The notes: a model not told the origin generated them from the letters alone. DNA of 47,366 nt from JAAAOZ01 sp964496595 (GCA_964496595.1 CAZCAI010000012.1:1-47366), one strand, 5' to 3'. Shown: positions 16,908-25,924, counted from the stretch's first letter. Numbers and translations are program-made.

Positions 16908-16919
16908 GGGAGCGACATC

Positions 16920-17768
16920 ATGAATGCAAAATCTAACAAAACGTTCTTTGACTCCCCGTGGAAGGTGCTGGTTTTCTGTATCCTCATCCTGGCGACCTTT
17001 ATGTGGCTGATCCCCATGATGACGGCGCTGGTGACCTCCGTGCGCACCAACGATGATATTCTCATCAACGGCTTCTGGTCGTTCCCCAAGGAGATCACCT
17101 TAGAGAACTTCAAAACAGCATGGACGCGCGCAGGCTTAGAAAAATACCTCCTCAACAGCTTTATCATCACGCTGCCCGCGCTCATCGGCACCCTCTTCCT
17201 CTCCTCGCTCTCCGCCTATGCCCTCGCCCGCTTCAAATTCACCGGCAACCGCCTCATCTTCTTCCTCTACGTCGGCGGGATGATGCTCCCTTTCCAGGTA
17301 CTGATGCTGCCCGTCTTCCGGCTCACCGACGCCCTGGGCCTCTATGATACCTATACGGGCGTGATCCTCTTCCACACCGCCTTTCAATTGGGATTCTGTA
17401 CCTTCCTGCTGCGCAACTACATGCGCACCATCCCCGGCGAAATTCTGGAAGCCGCGCGGATCGATGGCTGTAGCGAGTTCCGCATCTGGTGGCAGATCAT
17501 GGTCCCGCTGGTGATGCCGGCGCTGGCCGCCGTCGCGACACTGGAATTCACCTGGATCTTCAACGACTACCTCTGGGCCATCGTCCTGCTGCGCAGCGAC
17601 CAACTCAAGCCCGTCACCGCCGGCCTGGCCGTCCTGCAAGGCCAGTACGTGATGGACTGGACCGTGATCGTCGCCGGCGCGCTCTTAGCGACCGTCCCCA
17701 CCGTCGCCGTCTTCATCTTCCTGCAACGTTACTTCATCGAGGGCTTGACGCTCGGCGCTGCGAAATAG
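16920..17768 (+). CDS. Sugar ABC transporter permease, second subunit (UgpE/MalG type)
   Basis: 282 residues, six predicted helices. The EAA loop EAARIDGCSEFRIWWQIMVP is clear. The C-terminal end FLQRYFIEGLTLGAAK is the standard end of MalG-type permeases. GGGAG lies upstream of the ATG. No gene for the ATP-binding subunit follows: the operon ends at a strong terminator (17789-17836), so the importer must borrow a shared ATPase encoded elsewhere, as MsmK/UgpC-type subunits do in other bacteria. No glycosidase is adjacent either. Confidence 0.93.
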   Translation: MNAKSNKTFFDSPWKVLVFCILILATFMWLIPMMTALVTSVRTNDDILINGFWSFPKEITLENFKTAWTRAGLEKYLLNSFIITLPALIGTLFLSSLSAYALARFKFTGNRLIFFLYVGGMMLPFQVLMLPVFRLTDALGLYDTYTGVILFHTAFQLGFCTFLLRNYMRTIPGEILEAARIDGCSEFRIWWQIMVPLVMPALAAVATLEFTWIFNDYLWAIVLLRSDQLKPVTAGLAVLQGQYVMDWTVIVAGALLATVPTVAVFIFLQRYFIEGLTLGAAK

Positions 17769-17788
17769 CACTCGACCGTCAAAAAAGC

Positions 17789-17836
17789 AAAGGCTGTATG
17801 GAATTGGTTAGGCTAACCTTCCCATACAGCCTTTTT
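17789..17836 (+). terminator. Intrinsic terminator of the ABC importer operon
   Basis: AAAGGCTGTATGG (17789-17801) pairs with CCATACAGCCTTT over 13 bp, with an inner GGTTAG/CTAACC stem, followed by a run of T. Confidence 0.92.
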
Positions 17837-17930
17837 GTATTGCGTATTCCGTATTGCGTAACACGCAGCGATCAGCACGCTTAACTACATAACTCTACGT
17901 ATTACGCAATACGAAATACGTAACACGCAC
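17837..17930. repeat. Heptanucleotide tandem repeats, GTATNNN/TACGNNN types
   Basis: GTATTGC, GTATTCC, GTATTGC, GTAACAC (17837-17864), then TACGTAT, TACGCAA, TACGAAA, TACGTAA, CACGCAC (17896-17930). The two clusters lie in opposite sense between the convergent importer operon and priA. Confidence 0.7.
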
Positions 17931-17995
17931 CACCCTCACACCTTTATCTCCACCATCTACCTCATCTGCCAGGCCGGGACCTCCCCTCTGCCGAC

Positions 17996-20524
17996 TCACA
18001 ACACATCCATCGGATCGATATCCACGCGCCAGCCGGCGGGGATCTCGATCTCGCGCAGGAAGGCCGCCGGATCCAAGCTCCGCAGCAGCAGTTGCCAGCG
18101 ATATCGACCCCGCAGGCGCGCGAAGAAGGCCGGCGCCGGCCCGATGAGATCCGACTCCGGCAGATCCTCCTCCATCAGCTTGATGCGAATCTGCGCGGCC
18201 AGGTCGTTCGCCCGCTCCTCCACGCGCCGCCGGTCAGGATGGGTCGTCAGCAGGCGCGCCAGACGAATCGCGGGCGGATAGCCCGTCCGCCGCCGGAAGG
18301 CCAACTCGCGCGTGGCGAAGCCCTCGTAATCGTGCGCCGCCGCGTACTGCACTGCGTAGTGATCGGGGTGATAGGTCTGCAAGATCACGCGCCCGCCCAA
18401 CAACCCGCGCCCAGATCGACCCGCGACCTGCGTGAGGAGCTGAAACGTCCGCTCGGCGGCGCGAAAATCTGGCAGATTGAGCGCCGTATCGGCGGAGATG
18501 ATGCCCACCACCGTGACCTTGGGCAGATCCAGCCCCCGCGCGATCATCTGCGTGCCGACTAGCATATCCGCCTCGCCCTGCGAGAAGCGCGCCATAATCG
18601 CCGCGTGCGCCGTGTGCGAGCGCGCCACGTCGCTATCCCAGCGCAGTAGGCGCGCCTCCGGCCAGCGCTTCGCCGTCTGCTCCGCCAGCCCCTCCGTGCC
18701 CAGGCCAAACGCCCGCACGCGATGCGATCCGCACTGCGGGCACGTGTGCGCCATCGGCTCGCGGTGCCCGCAATGATGGCAGATCAAGGTCTCGACGCGC
18801 CGATGGGCCGTGAGCGGTAGATCGCAATCCGGGCACTCCGCCACCCACCCGCAATCCCGGCAGAAGACGTAGGTGGCCGCGCCTCGCCGATTCAGGAAGA
18901 GCAGGATCTGCTCCTCGCGCGCCAACGCCTGCGTCACCGCCGATTGCAGCGCCCCGCTGAAGATGGATCGATTGCCCGCCTGCAACTCCGCGCGCATATC
19001 GACGATCTGCACGGGCGGCAGCGCAATCGTGCAGGCGTGGGACGCGGACGCCACGGGCCGATAGCGGCTCCGGCGCAGATGGAGCACGCGCTGCCAATCG
19101 GCCACCCGGCGGCTGTGACTGACAATCCGGCGCTCCAACGTGATCAACCGGTAGCGCCCCGCCTGCGCCCGCGCGTAGGCCTCCAGCGAGGGTGTCGCGC
19201 TGCCCAGCACGAGCAACGCGCCCGTCAGGCGCGCCAACGCCGCCGCCGTCTCCCGCGCGTGATAATACGGCTGGCGGCTCTGCTTGTAGCTGGTGTCCTC
19301 CTCCTCATCGATCACAATCAGCCCCAGATCCGGGAACGGCGTGAAGAGCGCCGAGCGCGCCCCGACAATCACATCGATCTCGCCGCCGCGCACGCGCCGC
19401 CACGTGTCGTAGCGCTCGCCCCGGCTCATCTGGCTGTGCCACAGCCCCACCCGGCCCGGGAAGCGCACCATAAAGCGGCGCACCGTCTGTGGCGTCAGGC
19501 TGATCTCCGGCACTAAGATGAGCGCCTGCTGGCCCCGGTCGAGCACCTGGGCCGTCGCCCGCAGATACAGCTCCGTCTTGCCGGAGCCGGTGACGCCCAA
19601 CAGCAGCACCGGCGCGGGCGCGCGCCGAGCCTGGGCGTGACGATGCTGCGCCAACTGGCCGGCCAACTCCTCCCACGCCGCCTGTTGATCCGGCAGCAGC
19701 AGCGGCGGAGCATCGGGCGTGTAAAGCATCTCGGCCAGCGGATCGCGGACGATCTCCTCGCGGCTGAAGGAGATCAACTCGCGCTGCTCCAGCATCTGGA
19801 GGTGATAGCTCCGCGCGCCCGTCTCCGCGCAGATAACGTCCAACTCGACCGGGCCGCCCTCCTCCGCCAGAAAGCTCAGGACCGCGCGATAGAGCTGGGT
19901 GCGGCGCAACCCCGACATCTTCTGCTCCCACTGGGCCGGCGGCGCGATGAGCCGCGCTTTGCGCACGGTCTTGGGCCGGACGTGGGGCAATCGCAGGCGG
20001 CGCTCGACCTTGATGAGGTCGCGGCGTTCGAGCGCGCGGCGCGCCGCGTGCCAATCGATCTCCGTGAGGGCGCGCGCGATCTGCGAGCTGCGCAACGGGC
20101 CGCGTTGCAACAGAAGGCGCAGCAAATCAGCGGCGGGATCGGGCAAATCGGGCGGGAGTTGCGCGACCAACGGCGTGAGGCGCAGGTAGGCCTGGGGGCG
20201 CATCCCCGGCGGCAACATCGTCTCCACACACTTGTGCAGCGGCGCCAACGTCTCGCGCGCCATCCACTGGGCCAACTTGCGCCGCGTCTCGTCCAACACC
20301 GGCTCGGGATCCAAGACGCTCTCGAGGGGGCGGATATCATCTGGCGCTAAGTCGGAACTATCCGCCAGCGCCATCACGATGCCGGGCAACTTCCGCGTGC
20401 GGAACGGCGCCGCCACCAGCACACCCGGTCGCACCGTGGACGCCAGTTCCGCCGGCACCCGGTAATCGAAGTAGGGCGAGCTTTTGGCTTTGATGGAGAG
20501 AAAAATCAGGACCTTGGCATACAT
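17996..20524 (-). CDS. priA: Primosomal protein N' (replication restart helicase PriA)
   Basis: 842 residues. The 3' DNA-binding domain starts KVLIFLSIKAKSSPYFDYRVP, followed by a winged-helix region. Walker A is GVTGSGKTELYL, and motif II reads DEEEDTSYKQ. A zinc domain follows with CRDCGW, CPDC, CHHC and CPQCGS (eight Cys), then the helicase C domain (LVGTQMIARGLDLPKV; QVAGRSGRG). PriA reloads the replisome at stalled forks. The family consensus in motif II is DEEH; here His is Glu. The start at 20524 (MYAKVLIF) is chosen; the frame continues to 20575, but that part is an inverted-repeat element, not PriA sequence. Confidence 0.93.
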   Translation of the reverse strand: MYAKVLIFLSIKAKSSPYFDYRVPAELASTVRPGVLVAAPFRTRKLPGIVMALADSSDLAPDDIRPLESVLDPEPVLDETRRKLAQWMARETLAPLHKCVETMLPPGMRPQAYLRLTPLVAQLPPDLPDPAADLLRLLLQRGPLRSSQIARALTEIDWHAARRALERRDLIKVERRLRLPHVRPKTVRKARLIAPPAQWEQKMSGLRRTQLYRAVLSFLAEEGGPVELDVICAETGARSYHLQMLEQRELISFSREEIVRDPLAEMLYTPDAPPLLLPDQQAAWEELAGQLAQHRHAQARRAPAPVLLLGVTGSGKTELYLRATAQVLDRGQQALILVPEISLTPQTVRRFMVRFPGRVGLWHSQMSRGERYDTWRRVRGGEIDVIVGARSALFTPFPDLGLIVIDEEEDTSYKQSRQPYYHARETAAALARLTGALLVLGSATPSLEAYARAQAGRYRLITLERRIVSHSRRVADWQRVLHLRRSRYRPVASASHACTIALPPVQIVDMRAELQAGNRSIFSGALQSAVTQALAREEQILLFLNRRGAATYVFCRDCGWVAECPDCDLPLTAHRRVETLICHHCGHREPMAHTCPQCGSHRVRAFGLGTEGLAEQTAKRWPEARLLRWDSDVARSHTAHAAIMARFSQGEADMLVGTQMIARGLDLPKVTVVGIISADTALNLPDFRAAERTFQLLTQVAGRSGRGLLGGRVILQTYHPDHYAVQYAAAHDYEGFATRELAFRRRTGYPPAIRLARLLTTHPDRRRVEERANDLAAQIRIKLMEEDLPESDLIGPAPAFFARLRGRYRWQLLLRSLDPAAFLREIEIPAGWRVDIDPMDVL

Positions 20525-20549
20525 GGCGCTACGGAAAGACGGGAACCAT

Positions 20550-20679
20550 CTCACGCCAAGCCGCAAAGTCGCCAAAAACTTTAAGGCTGGATTTAATTTT
20601 ATTCATCAAGTCACCATCTCCGAACACGAAAATCAAACGTTGCCTTATTTTTCATTAGCGACTTTGCGGCTTCGCGTGA
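20550..20679. repeat. Inverted repeat flanking an AT-rich core upstream of priA
   Basis: TCTCACGCCAAGCCGCAAAG continues to 20575, and its near reverse complement (AGCGACTTTGCGGCTTCGCG) lies at 20657-20676. They are separated by about 80 AT-rich bases. The arrangement resembles a small MITE-like or REP-type element. The left arm reads through in frame with priA, causing an artificial N-terminal extension. Confidence 0.6.
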
Positions 20680-20732
20680 TCCTTTAGATTTTTTCAGCGC
20701 AACCACCACAAATCAGTGAGTTATTTTTCACA

Positions 20733-20774
20733 ATTCGCAATTCGCAATTCGCAATTCATCATTCCCTATTCTTC
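20733..20774. repeat. Heptanucleotide tandem repeat, ATTCNNN type
   Basis: Six units: ATTCGCA three times, then ATTCATC, ATTCCCT, ATTCTTC. The last two overlap the stop codon of the L,D-transpeptidase gene. Confidence 0.8.
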
Positions 20775-22361
20775 TCCCGGCGTCAACGGCACCAGATCAC
20801 CCAAGGTCTGCGACCACGTCGGCGTGCCGGGGGCGACGCCGTGGATGCGCACCAGCGTGCCGATCTCGGCCCACTCGAAGAGCGCGCCCGCGTCGCCCTC
20901 ATCCAAGATGATGCACCCAAACGAGGCCGGCCAGCCCAGCACACCGGGCGAAAGCTGTGTGCCCCACGCTGTGATCGGCAGCTCGTGAATCCCGTTGTGG
21001 AAGCCCTCCGCCTCCTCATAGATGCCCATAAAGTGCGGCATTTCCAAGCTCCAGCGCTGGGCATACGCATCCTTCTCCTTGAAAAGAATCTGAAATTGCC
21101 CGGCGATGGTCGGGGTGCTGGAGATGCCGCTGGAGACGGTGAAGGTGAAAATCTGCTGCCCGTGATCAAAGACGTGCATCCGCTGCGTCGGCAGATCGAT
21201 CTCAATCCGCTTATCGGGCGGGATGGGATGCGGGACAAGCACATCGAGGCTGGGGATGATCAACTGCTGGCCCACATTGAGTGCTCCCGGATCGACCTCC
21301 GGGTTGGCCTGCTCCAGATGCCACTGCGGGAAGCCAAAGCTGTAAGCGATGTCGTAAAACGTATCGCCCGGTTGGACGGCGTAGGTCTGTGGTGCGTGGC
21401 GGATGTGCGCGCGCGCCCGGTGCGTCGGCGTCTGCAACGCCGCTAAGGTCTCGCTGAAGGTGGCGGGCACATCCAAGCGGCGGGTCTCGCCCTCGATTTG
21501 CGGCGCGATGCTCTCCAACCACGTCATCACCGCCGCCTGGTTGATCGCCAGCTCGATCTGGGCCGGCGTCGGGCGGAGGATCACCCACCCGGCCAGGGTC
21601 TGGGTCGTTACGGAGAACTCGGCGTGGTAGCCCTCCGGCATCTCGCCGGTGAGCGGATCATTGGCGACCAAGGTGAAGGGCTGCGCCAAGAGCGCCCGCG
21701 CCGCGCTGTAGGCCGGCTCCGGCGCAGCGCGCTCCGGCGGGATCGCGGCGACGACCAGATCAACGGCGTCAAGCTCGCGACGATGCGCGTCTGCCGCGCT
21801 CTTCTCAAGAGCCGCCGTCACCCGCGCCGCACTGGCCTCGAGGTCGAGTTGCCGGCCCGCCTGCCCCTCGCGCGCGCTCAAGCGTCCGCCCGGCCCGATT
21901 CGCAGATCCGCCTCGACCGGCGGCGTAGCGATCTGCGCCGCGATCTCTTCCAGATGCGTCGTCACCTGCGCCGGATCGGCGGGCGTCACGTCCGGGGCGA
22001 TGTCGTACTGCTGCGAGCGCAGGCCCAACGCCAGCATGCCCCGCCGCTGCCACGACGTGCTCCGGCTGATCTCCAGCGCGGCCTCGACCATCGCCGCGAT
22101 GCGGTAGCGCTGCCCCACCTCGGCCCACATTAGATGCCACGTCTGCGCCTCGGTGCGGAGCGGCAACCGGATCGCATCGGGCGCGGGCAATTGCGAGCGG
22201 AGGTGAGCTTCCGCTTCTGCCGCCGACATCCCGCCCACATCGATGCCCATCACCCGCACGCCGGGCAGGATCGCCTCGCGGCTGGCGACGGCAAATCGCC
22301 AGCCTAACACGGCCAACACCACAACAACCACTATCGCAATGATAGCAACACGTTTTCCCAT
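20766..22361 (-). CDS. L,D-transpeptidase with LysM and peptidoglycan-binding domains
   Basis: 531 residues, anchored by an N-terminal helix (about 5-21). A GMSAAEAEAHL motif begins the PG_binding_4-type region (as in VanW-like proteins), probably repeated, up to about 330. A LysM domain follows (TYAVQPGDTFYDIAYSFG ... NVGQQLIIPS, about 345-390), then a C-terminal YkuD catalytic domain (about 400-515). The catalytic Cys483 is in GWPASFGCIIL, preceded by NGIHELP with the active-site His. The enzyme would cross-link peptidoglycan or attach proteins to it outside the membrane. The start at 22361 (MGKRVAIIAI) has AAGGGGG 4 nt upstream; the open frame continues to 22445 without support. Confidence 0.88.
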   Translation of the reverse strand: MGKRVAIIAIVVVVVLAVLGWRFAVASREAILPGVRVMGIDVGGMSAAEAEAHLRSQLPAPDAIRLPLRTEAQTWHLMWAEVGQRYRIAAMVEAALEISRSTSWQRRGMLALGLRSQQYDIAPDVTPADPAQVTTHLEEIAAQIATPPVEADLRIGPGGRLSAREGQAGRQLDLEASAARVTAALEKSAADAHRRELDAVDLVVAAIPPERAAPEPAYSAARALLAQPFTLVANDPLTGEMPEGYHAEFSVTTQTLAGWVILRPTPAQIELAINQAAVMTWLESIAPQIEGETRRLDVPATFSETLAALQTPTHRARAHIRHAPQTYAVQPGDTFYDIAYSFGFPQWHLEQANPEVDPGALNVGQQLIIPSLDVLVPHPIPPDKRIEIDLPTQRMHVFDHGQQIFTFTVSSGISSTPTIAGQFQILFKEKDAYAQRWSLEMPHFMGIYEEAEGFHNGIHELPITAWGTQLSPGVLGWPASFGCIILDEGDAGALFEWAEIGTLVRIHGVAPGTPTWSQTLGDLVPLTPGEE

Positions 22362-22441
22362 AAGCCCCCTTTTCTGCCAAGGCAGATTACACATCCACCC
22401 TACGACGATCACGAGGTACAATACATCGAATCCGCAAAATT

Positions 22442-23638
22442 TCAATCGGATACAGCGCTTTCTAACAAGGGTTTCTCGTCCATCAGGCCGCCGAGCGTGG
22501 GGATGCCCAGCAGAACAGCGGCGAGTACGGCGAGGCCGCCGGCGATGGCGAAGAGGGCGGGAAAGCCCAGGCTATCGGAGAGCCAGCCGGCCAGCGGGGT
22601 GACGATCAGCGGCGCGAGGCCCCACGAGGCCGCCGTCATCAACGATTGGAGCGTCGACGCCCACGCTTCCGGCGCCCGCGCATCGATGAGGCTGATGGAA
22701 CCGACCATGTAGAGCGCAAAGCCCATGCCTTTCAGCATCGCAAAGAGCACGAGGATGCCCGGCGTCCGGACGGCGGCGTAGCCAAAGAACGCGATGGCGA
22801 TCAAGCCGTAACCCAGCAGCACCATCTGCGAACGGCCCAGCTTGCGCGAGATGGCGCCGCTGACGCGCATCACGGGGATCTCGCTCAGCGCCGCCATCCC
22901 GAAGAGCGCGCCCGTCAGGAACTGCCCGCCGCCGAGTCGATCCATATAGACGCCGGAAAACGTGACATACATCCCCTCCGACGCGCCGATGAGGAACGTA
23001 GCCGCCAGCAGCGCGATCAAGCCTTTATCCAGCCATACCCGGTGGATGGATTGAGGCGTGTGGGTAGGCGGGACCCTCGTCTTCTCCAGCCTGGTTGCCA
23101 TATACATCACGGGCAGGACGGCCAGCGCGGCGGCGATGAACATCGGATCAAAGCCCAGGCGATCCCAAAGCGCGCCGCCGATCAGCGAGGATAGCGCGAA
23201 GCTCAACGATCCCCAAAGCCGAAGATTGCCAAAATCAACGTGATGGCGCGACGCCGAGCGGGCGATGAGACTGTCGGCAATCGGGGTGATGGGGCTGCGA
23301 ATCGCCGCCAGCAATAACATCAAGGGCAACAAAGCAGCAAAGCTCCGGGGAAAGCGGAGCAAGAAAATTGTCACGCCCAGGCCCGCCAGCGCCCAAAAGA
23401 GAATGCGCTTCTGCCATTGGCGGCGGTCGGCCACATAGGAAATCGCCGGGCCGCCCACCAACGTCATCAGCGGGGCGATCGCGGAGAGGAGGCCGATCTG
23501 AAAGCCACTCAACCCCAATCGATGGAAGTGATTGTTGAGAAAGGGGTAGATAATCCCCATCGCAGCCCAGAAGACCAAATAGTAGGGCGCGCCGCGCCAT
23601 CCCGGCCGGCGCCAACGAGCTAAAATCGAAAGTTTCAC
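22442..23638 (-). CDS. MFS transporter (MFS_1-like family)
   Basis: About 398 residues with twelve predicted transmembrane helices. Visible are the first helix YYLVFWAAMGIIYPFLNNHF, the loop AISYVADRRQWQKRIL after helix 2 (the MFS G-x-x-x-D-R signature region), and a second half starting DKGLIALLAATFLIG. The substrate is unknown. The preferred start is GTG 23638, which overlaps the glycosyltransferase stop as GTGA and has GGAG 6 nt upstream; ATG 23650 is an alternative. The open frame reaches 24394, but that part is antisense-type sequence of the glycosyltransferase. Coupling suggests it could export or import something related to the glycosyltransferase product (inference). Confidence 0.85.
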   Translation of the reverse strand: MKLSILARWRRPGWRGAPYYLVFWAAMGIIYPFLNNHFHRLGLSGFQIGLLSAIAPLMTLVGGPAISYVADRRQWQKRILFWALAGLGVTIFLLRFPRSFAALLPLMLLLAAIRSPITPIADSLIARSASRHHVDFGNLRLWGSLSFALSSLIGGALWDRLGFDPMFIAAALAVLPVMYMATRLEKTRVPPTHTPQSIHRVWLDKGLIALLAATFLIGASEGMYVTFSGVYMDRLGGGQFLTGALFGMAALSEIPVMRVSGAISRKLGRSQMVLLGYGLIAIAFFGYAAVRTPGILVLFAMLKGMGFALYMVGSISLIDARAPEAWASTLQSLMTAASWGLAPLIVTPLAGWLSDSLGFPALFAIAGGLAVLAAVLLGIPTLGGLMDEKPLLESAVSD

Positions 23639-24849
23639 ATACCGCTCCATAACTTTTGATAAAGGCGCATCAACTGCCGCCCCGTGCGCTCCCAGGAGAA
23701 GTGGCGCTGCGCGCGCGCGCGGAGCTTCTCTCCCAGTTGCCGGCCCCAGACGGGATTGCGGATGAGCAGCGACAACGCCTGCGCCAGGCCGCGCACATCG
23801 CCCAGCGGCGTGGCGTAGACACCGAGCGCGTTCATATATTCGCGGCTGACCTGGGTATCGTAGGCCACGACGGGCAACCCCATCGCCATGTAGTTGAGGA
23901 TTTTGCCGCTGCCCTCGGTGGCGGAGAGCTTCGGCGCGACGGCGATATCGCCCAGCGCCAGGTAACGGGGCGCGTCCTCGTAAGGCACTTTGCCGGTGAA
24001 GATCACGTCCTGGGGACTGAGGCCCAGCTCGCTCGCGCGGCGGCGATAGTCGGCGACGCCCGGAAAGCCCATCACCAGCAGCGTGATGGGCAAATCGAGT
24101 TGGCGGAGGCGCGCCGCGGCCGCCAGCAGTTGCGGAATCCCCTGATAATCGGCCAGCAGCCCCAGGTAGACGATGACCTGACGTCCCGCCGGGATGCCCA
24201 GCGCCGCGCGCCATCGCGCGCGCTCCTCGGCGCTCAGGCAGTCGGGGCAGAAGTAGTCCAGATTGACGGTATCCGGCAGGGGCGCGACGCCCACCGTCCG
24301 CCCGAAGGTGCGATCCAGCATCTCGACGGTGTGCGTGGTGCTGGTGACGACGGCATCGGGCAGATGAACGATCCGCTGCTCCAGGCGGCGCCACCAGTAG
24401 TGCGCGATGGTGCCCTCTTGGACGAAGCCGTGGTCGGTCATCTCACCCGTGAGGCTGCCCTGGAGATCAAAGACCAGGGGGACGCGGAGGAGCTTCGCGG
24501 CCACGCTGCCGATCAGCGCGCCTTCGTGGAGGTGGCCGTGGATGAGATCGGGGCGCCAGCGCAGCGCCGTGCCCAGCACGCGCCAGCCCAACAGCGCATC
24601 GAAGGCGATCTTGTGACGCGAGGAGCCGACCTCGTAATCGGCGCGCCAGGGTGTGGGCGCGGAACGGACGATGTCCAGGCCCGGCCAATCGCGGCCCAGG
24701 TAGTAGGTCGCGATGCGCACCTCCATGCCCTGCGCCAGGAGCGCGCGCGCCTCTTCTAAGATGCGGACGTGGCAGCCGTAGTCCAGAAAAAAGGACGTGG
24801 GCGCGATCATCAAGATGCGTCGGCGTTGAGCCGGGGTGGGATTTTTCAT
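23635..24849 (-). CDS. Glycosyltransferase family 4 (GT-B fold)
   Basis: 404 residues. The N-terminal Rossmann half begins RRRILMIAPTSFFLDYGCHVRI with the GT4-type Gly/His loop and contains DLIHGHLHEGAL. The C-terminal half has VIYLGLLADYQGI, DVIFTGKVPYEDAPRYL and the donor-site segment SATEGSGKILNYMAMGLPVV. In the usual E-x7-E motif the second Glu is Tyr here. It probably transfers a nucleotide-activated sugar to an envelope glycan or lipid. The ATG at 24849 is chosen; a TTG at 24873 in the same frame is possible. It lies 33 nt after the TyrA-like gene and is coupled to the MFS gene. Confidence 0.88.
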   Translation of the reverse strand: MKNPTPAQRRRILMIAPTSFFLDYGCHVRILEEARALLAQGMEVRIATYYLGRDWPGLDIVRSAPTPWRADYEVGSSRHKIAFDALLGWRVLGTALRWRPDLIHGHLHEGALIGSVAAKLLRVPLVFDLQGSLTGEMTDHGFVQEGTIAHYWWRRLEQRIVHLPDAVVTSTTHTVEMLDRTFGRTVGVAPLPDTVNLDYFCPDCLSAEERARWRAALGIPAGRQVIVYLGLLADYQGIPQLLAAAARLRQLDLPITLLVMGFPGVADYRRRASELGLSPQDVIFTGKVPYEDAPRYLALGDIAVAPKLSATEGSGKILNYMAMGLPVVAYDTQVSREYMNALGVYATPLGDVRGLAQALSLLIRNPVWGRQLGEKLRARAQRHFSWERTGRQLMRLYQKLWSGM

Positions 24850-24882
24850 CAAACAGGAAATATGGGGAATCAAGCCCCGACG

Positions 24883-25908
24883 CTAGGCTTCGGGATCACG
24901 GTTAGGCGGCTGACTCTGGCTCTTTTGCATCAGGCGCTCGCCCAGGAAGGCGTGGCTCAGGCGCTGGAAGAGGCCCGGAGGCTCCGAAGAGGCGGCGCGC
25001 TCCGCCCGCTCACGCGCGACCCAGCGCGCCCGCGCCGCGGCGGCCTCGGTGTAGGCCGCCGCGAGGGCCTCGCTATCGCCCGCCGCGATGTGACGTCGCA
25101 GCTCGCTGAGTTCGGCTTGCAGCGCATCAATGCCGCGCAGCAGAGGATCGCGCGTCAACTGGGCCATCAGTCGGCGCGAGGCGGTCTCCTCGGCGACGGC
25201 GGCGGTCACGGTGGCGAAGCTGTGACCGATGGCTTTGGAGATCTCTTGCCAGCCGGGCGCAGCGACCACGGAGCGCAGCAGGGCGGCGCCGACCAGATCG
25301 GGCAGAGCGTTGGCCAACGCGCGCACCGCATCGTGCTCCGCCGGCGCTATAAAGCGCGGTTCCGCATCGAGCAGCAGCGCTAAGTTCGTGATGGTCTCGA
25401 CCGCGTGCGGCGCGTCCTCGGGCTGCGCCGTGATCGTATAGATGGCGTCGGTGAAGAGATCAGCGCGCGCCTGCTCGTGGCCGCGCAGCAGCGTGGGGCC
25501 GGATTCTATATCGGGCGCCAGGAAGGGATCGCCCCCGATGAAGTGGGTGCCCGCCGGCAACAGCTCTTGCGCCCACGCGAGGACCGGGGCCTTGAGCAGC
25601 GCGGTGTCGGTCACGATGGCGCCGGTATCCGCCGGCAACAGACGCCCGATGTCCGCCAACGTGGACTCCATTTCGGCCAGCGGCACGGCCAAGATGATGA
25701 GCCTGGCATCGCGGAGGGCCATATCCAAGTTGAGCTTGGCGCTGTGGAACGCGCCCCGCCGCTCGCCCGCCTGCGCGATGCCGTACTCGCGGTCGTGCCC
25801 GATGACCTCAAAGAGATCGGCGTCCTCGGATTGGCGCAGCGCCAGTCCCATCGAGGTACCGATGCAGCCGGCGCCGATAATGGTGATGCGTTGTCGTTGG
25901 TCTGCCAT
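24883..25908 (-). CDS. Prephenate dehydrogenase-like protein (TyrA family) with altered active site
   Basis: 341 residues. The N-terminal NAD-binding motif is IIGAGCIGTSMGLALR, and DARLIILAVPLAEMESTL and IVTDTALLK match the TyrA fold. In true prephenate/arogenate dehydrogenases the next conserved segment is GGHPMAG, with a catalytic His; here it reads GGDPFLAPDIESG. The helical dimerisation domain follows. The last 70 residues are charged (ARARWVARERAERAA), possibly coiled. It may be a divergent TyrA or have taken another role; it is not near other aromatic-synthesis genes. CGGAGAAAACCT precedes the ATG. Upstream is an octanucleotide repeat (25925). Confidence 0.75.
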   Translation of the reverse strand: MADQRQRITIIGAGCIGTSMGLALRQSEDADLFEVIGHDREYGIAQAGERRGAFHSAKLNLDMALRDARLIILAVPLAEMESTLADIGRLLPADTGAIVTDTALLKAPVLAWAQELLPAGTHFIGGDPFLAPDIESGPTLLRGHEQARADLFTDAIYTITAQPEDAPHAVETITNLALLLDAEPRFIAPAEHDAVRALANALPDLVGAALLRSVVAAPGWQEISKAIGHSFATVTAAVAEETASRRLMAQLTRDPLLRGIDALQAELSELRRHIAAGDSEALAAAYTEAAAARARWVARERAERAASSEPPGLFQRLSHAFLGERLMQKSQSQPPNRDPEA

Positions 25909-25924
25909 AGGTTTTCTCCGATTT

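Noticed and set aside
23651..24394. N-terminal extension of the MFS transporter (650-residue ORF)
   Set aside because: Overlaps the glycosyltransferase in another frame; the product is Arg/Gly-rich and not membrane-like.
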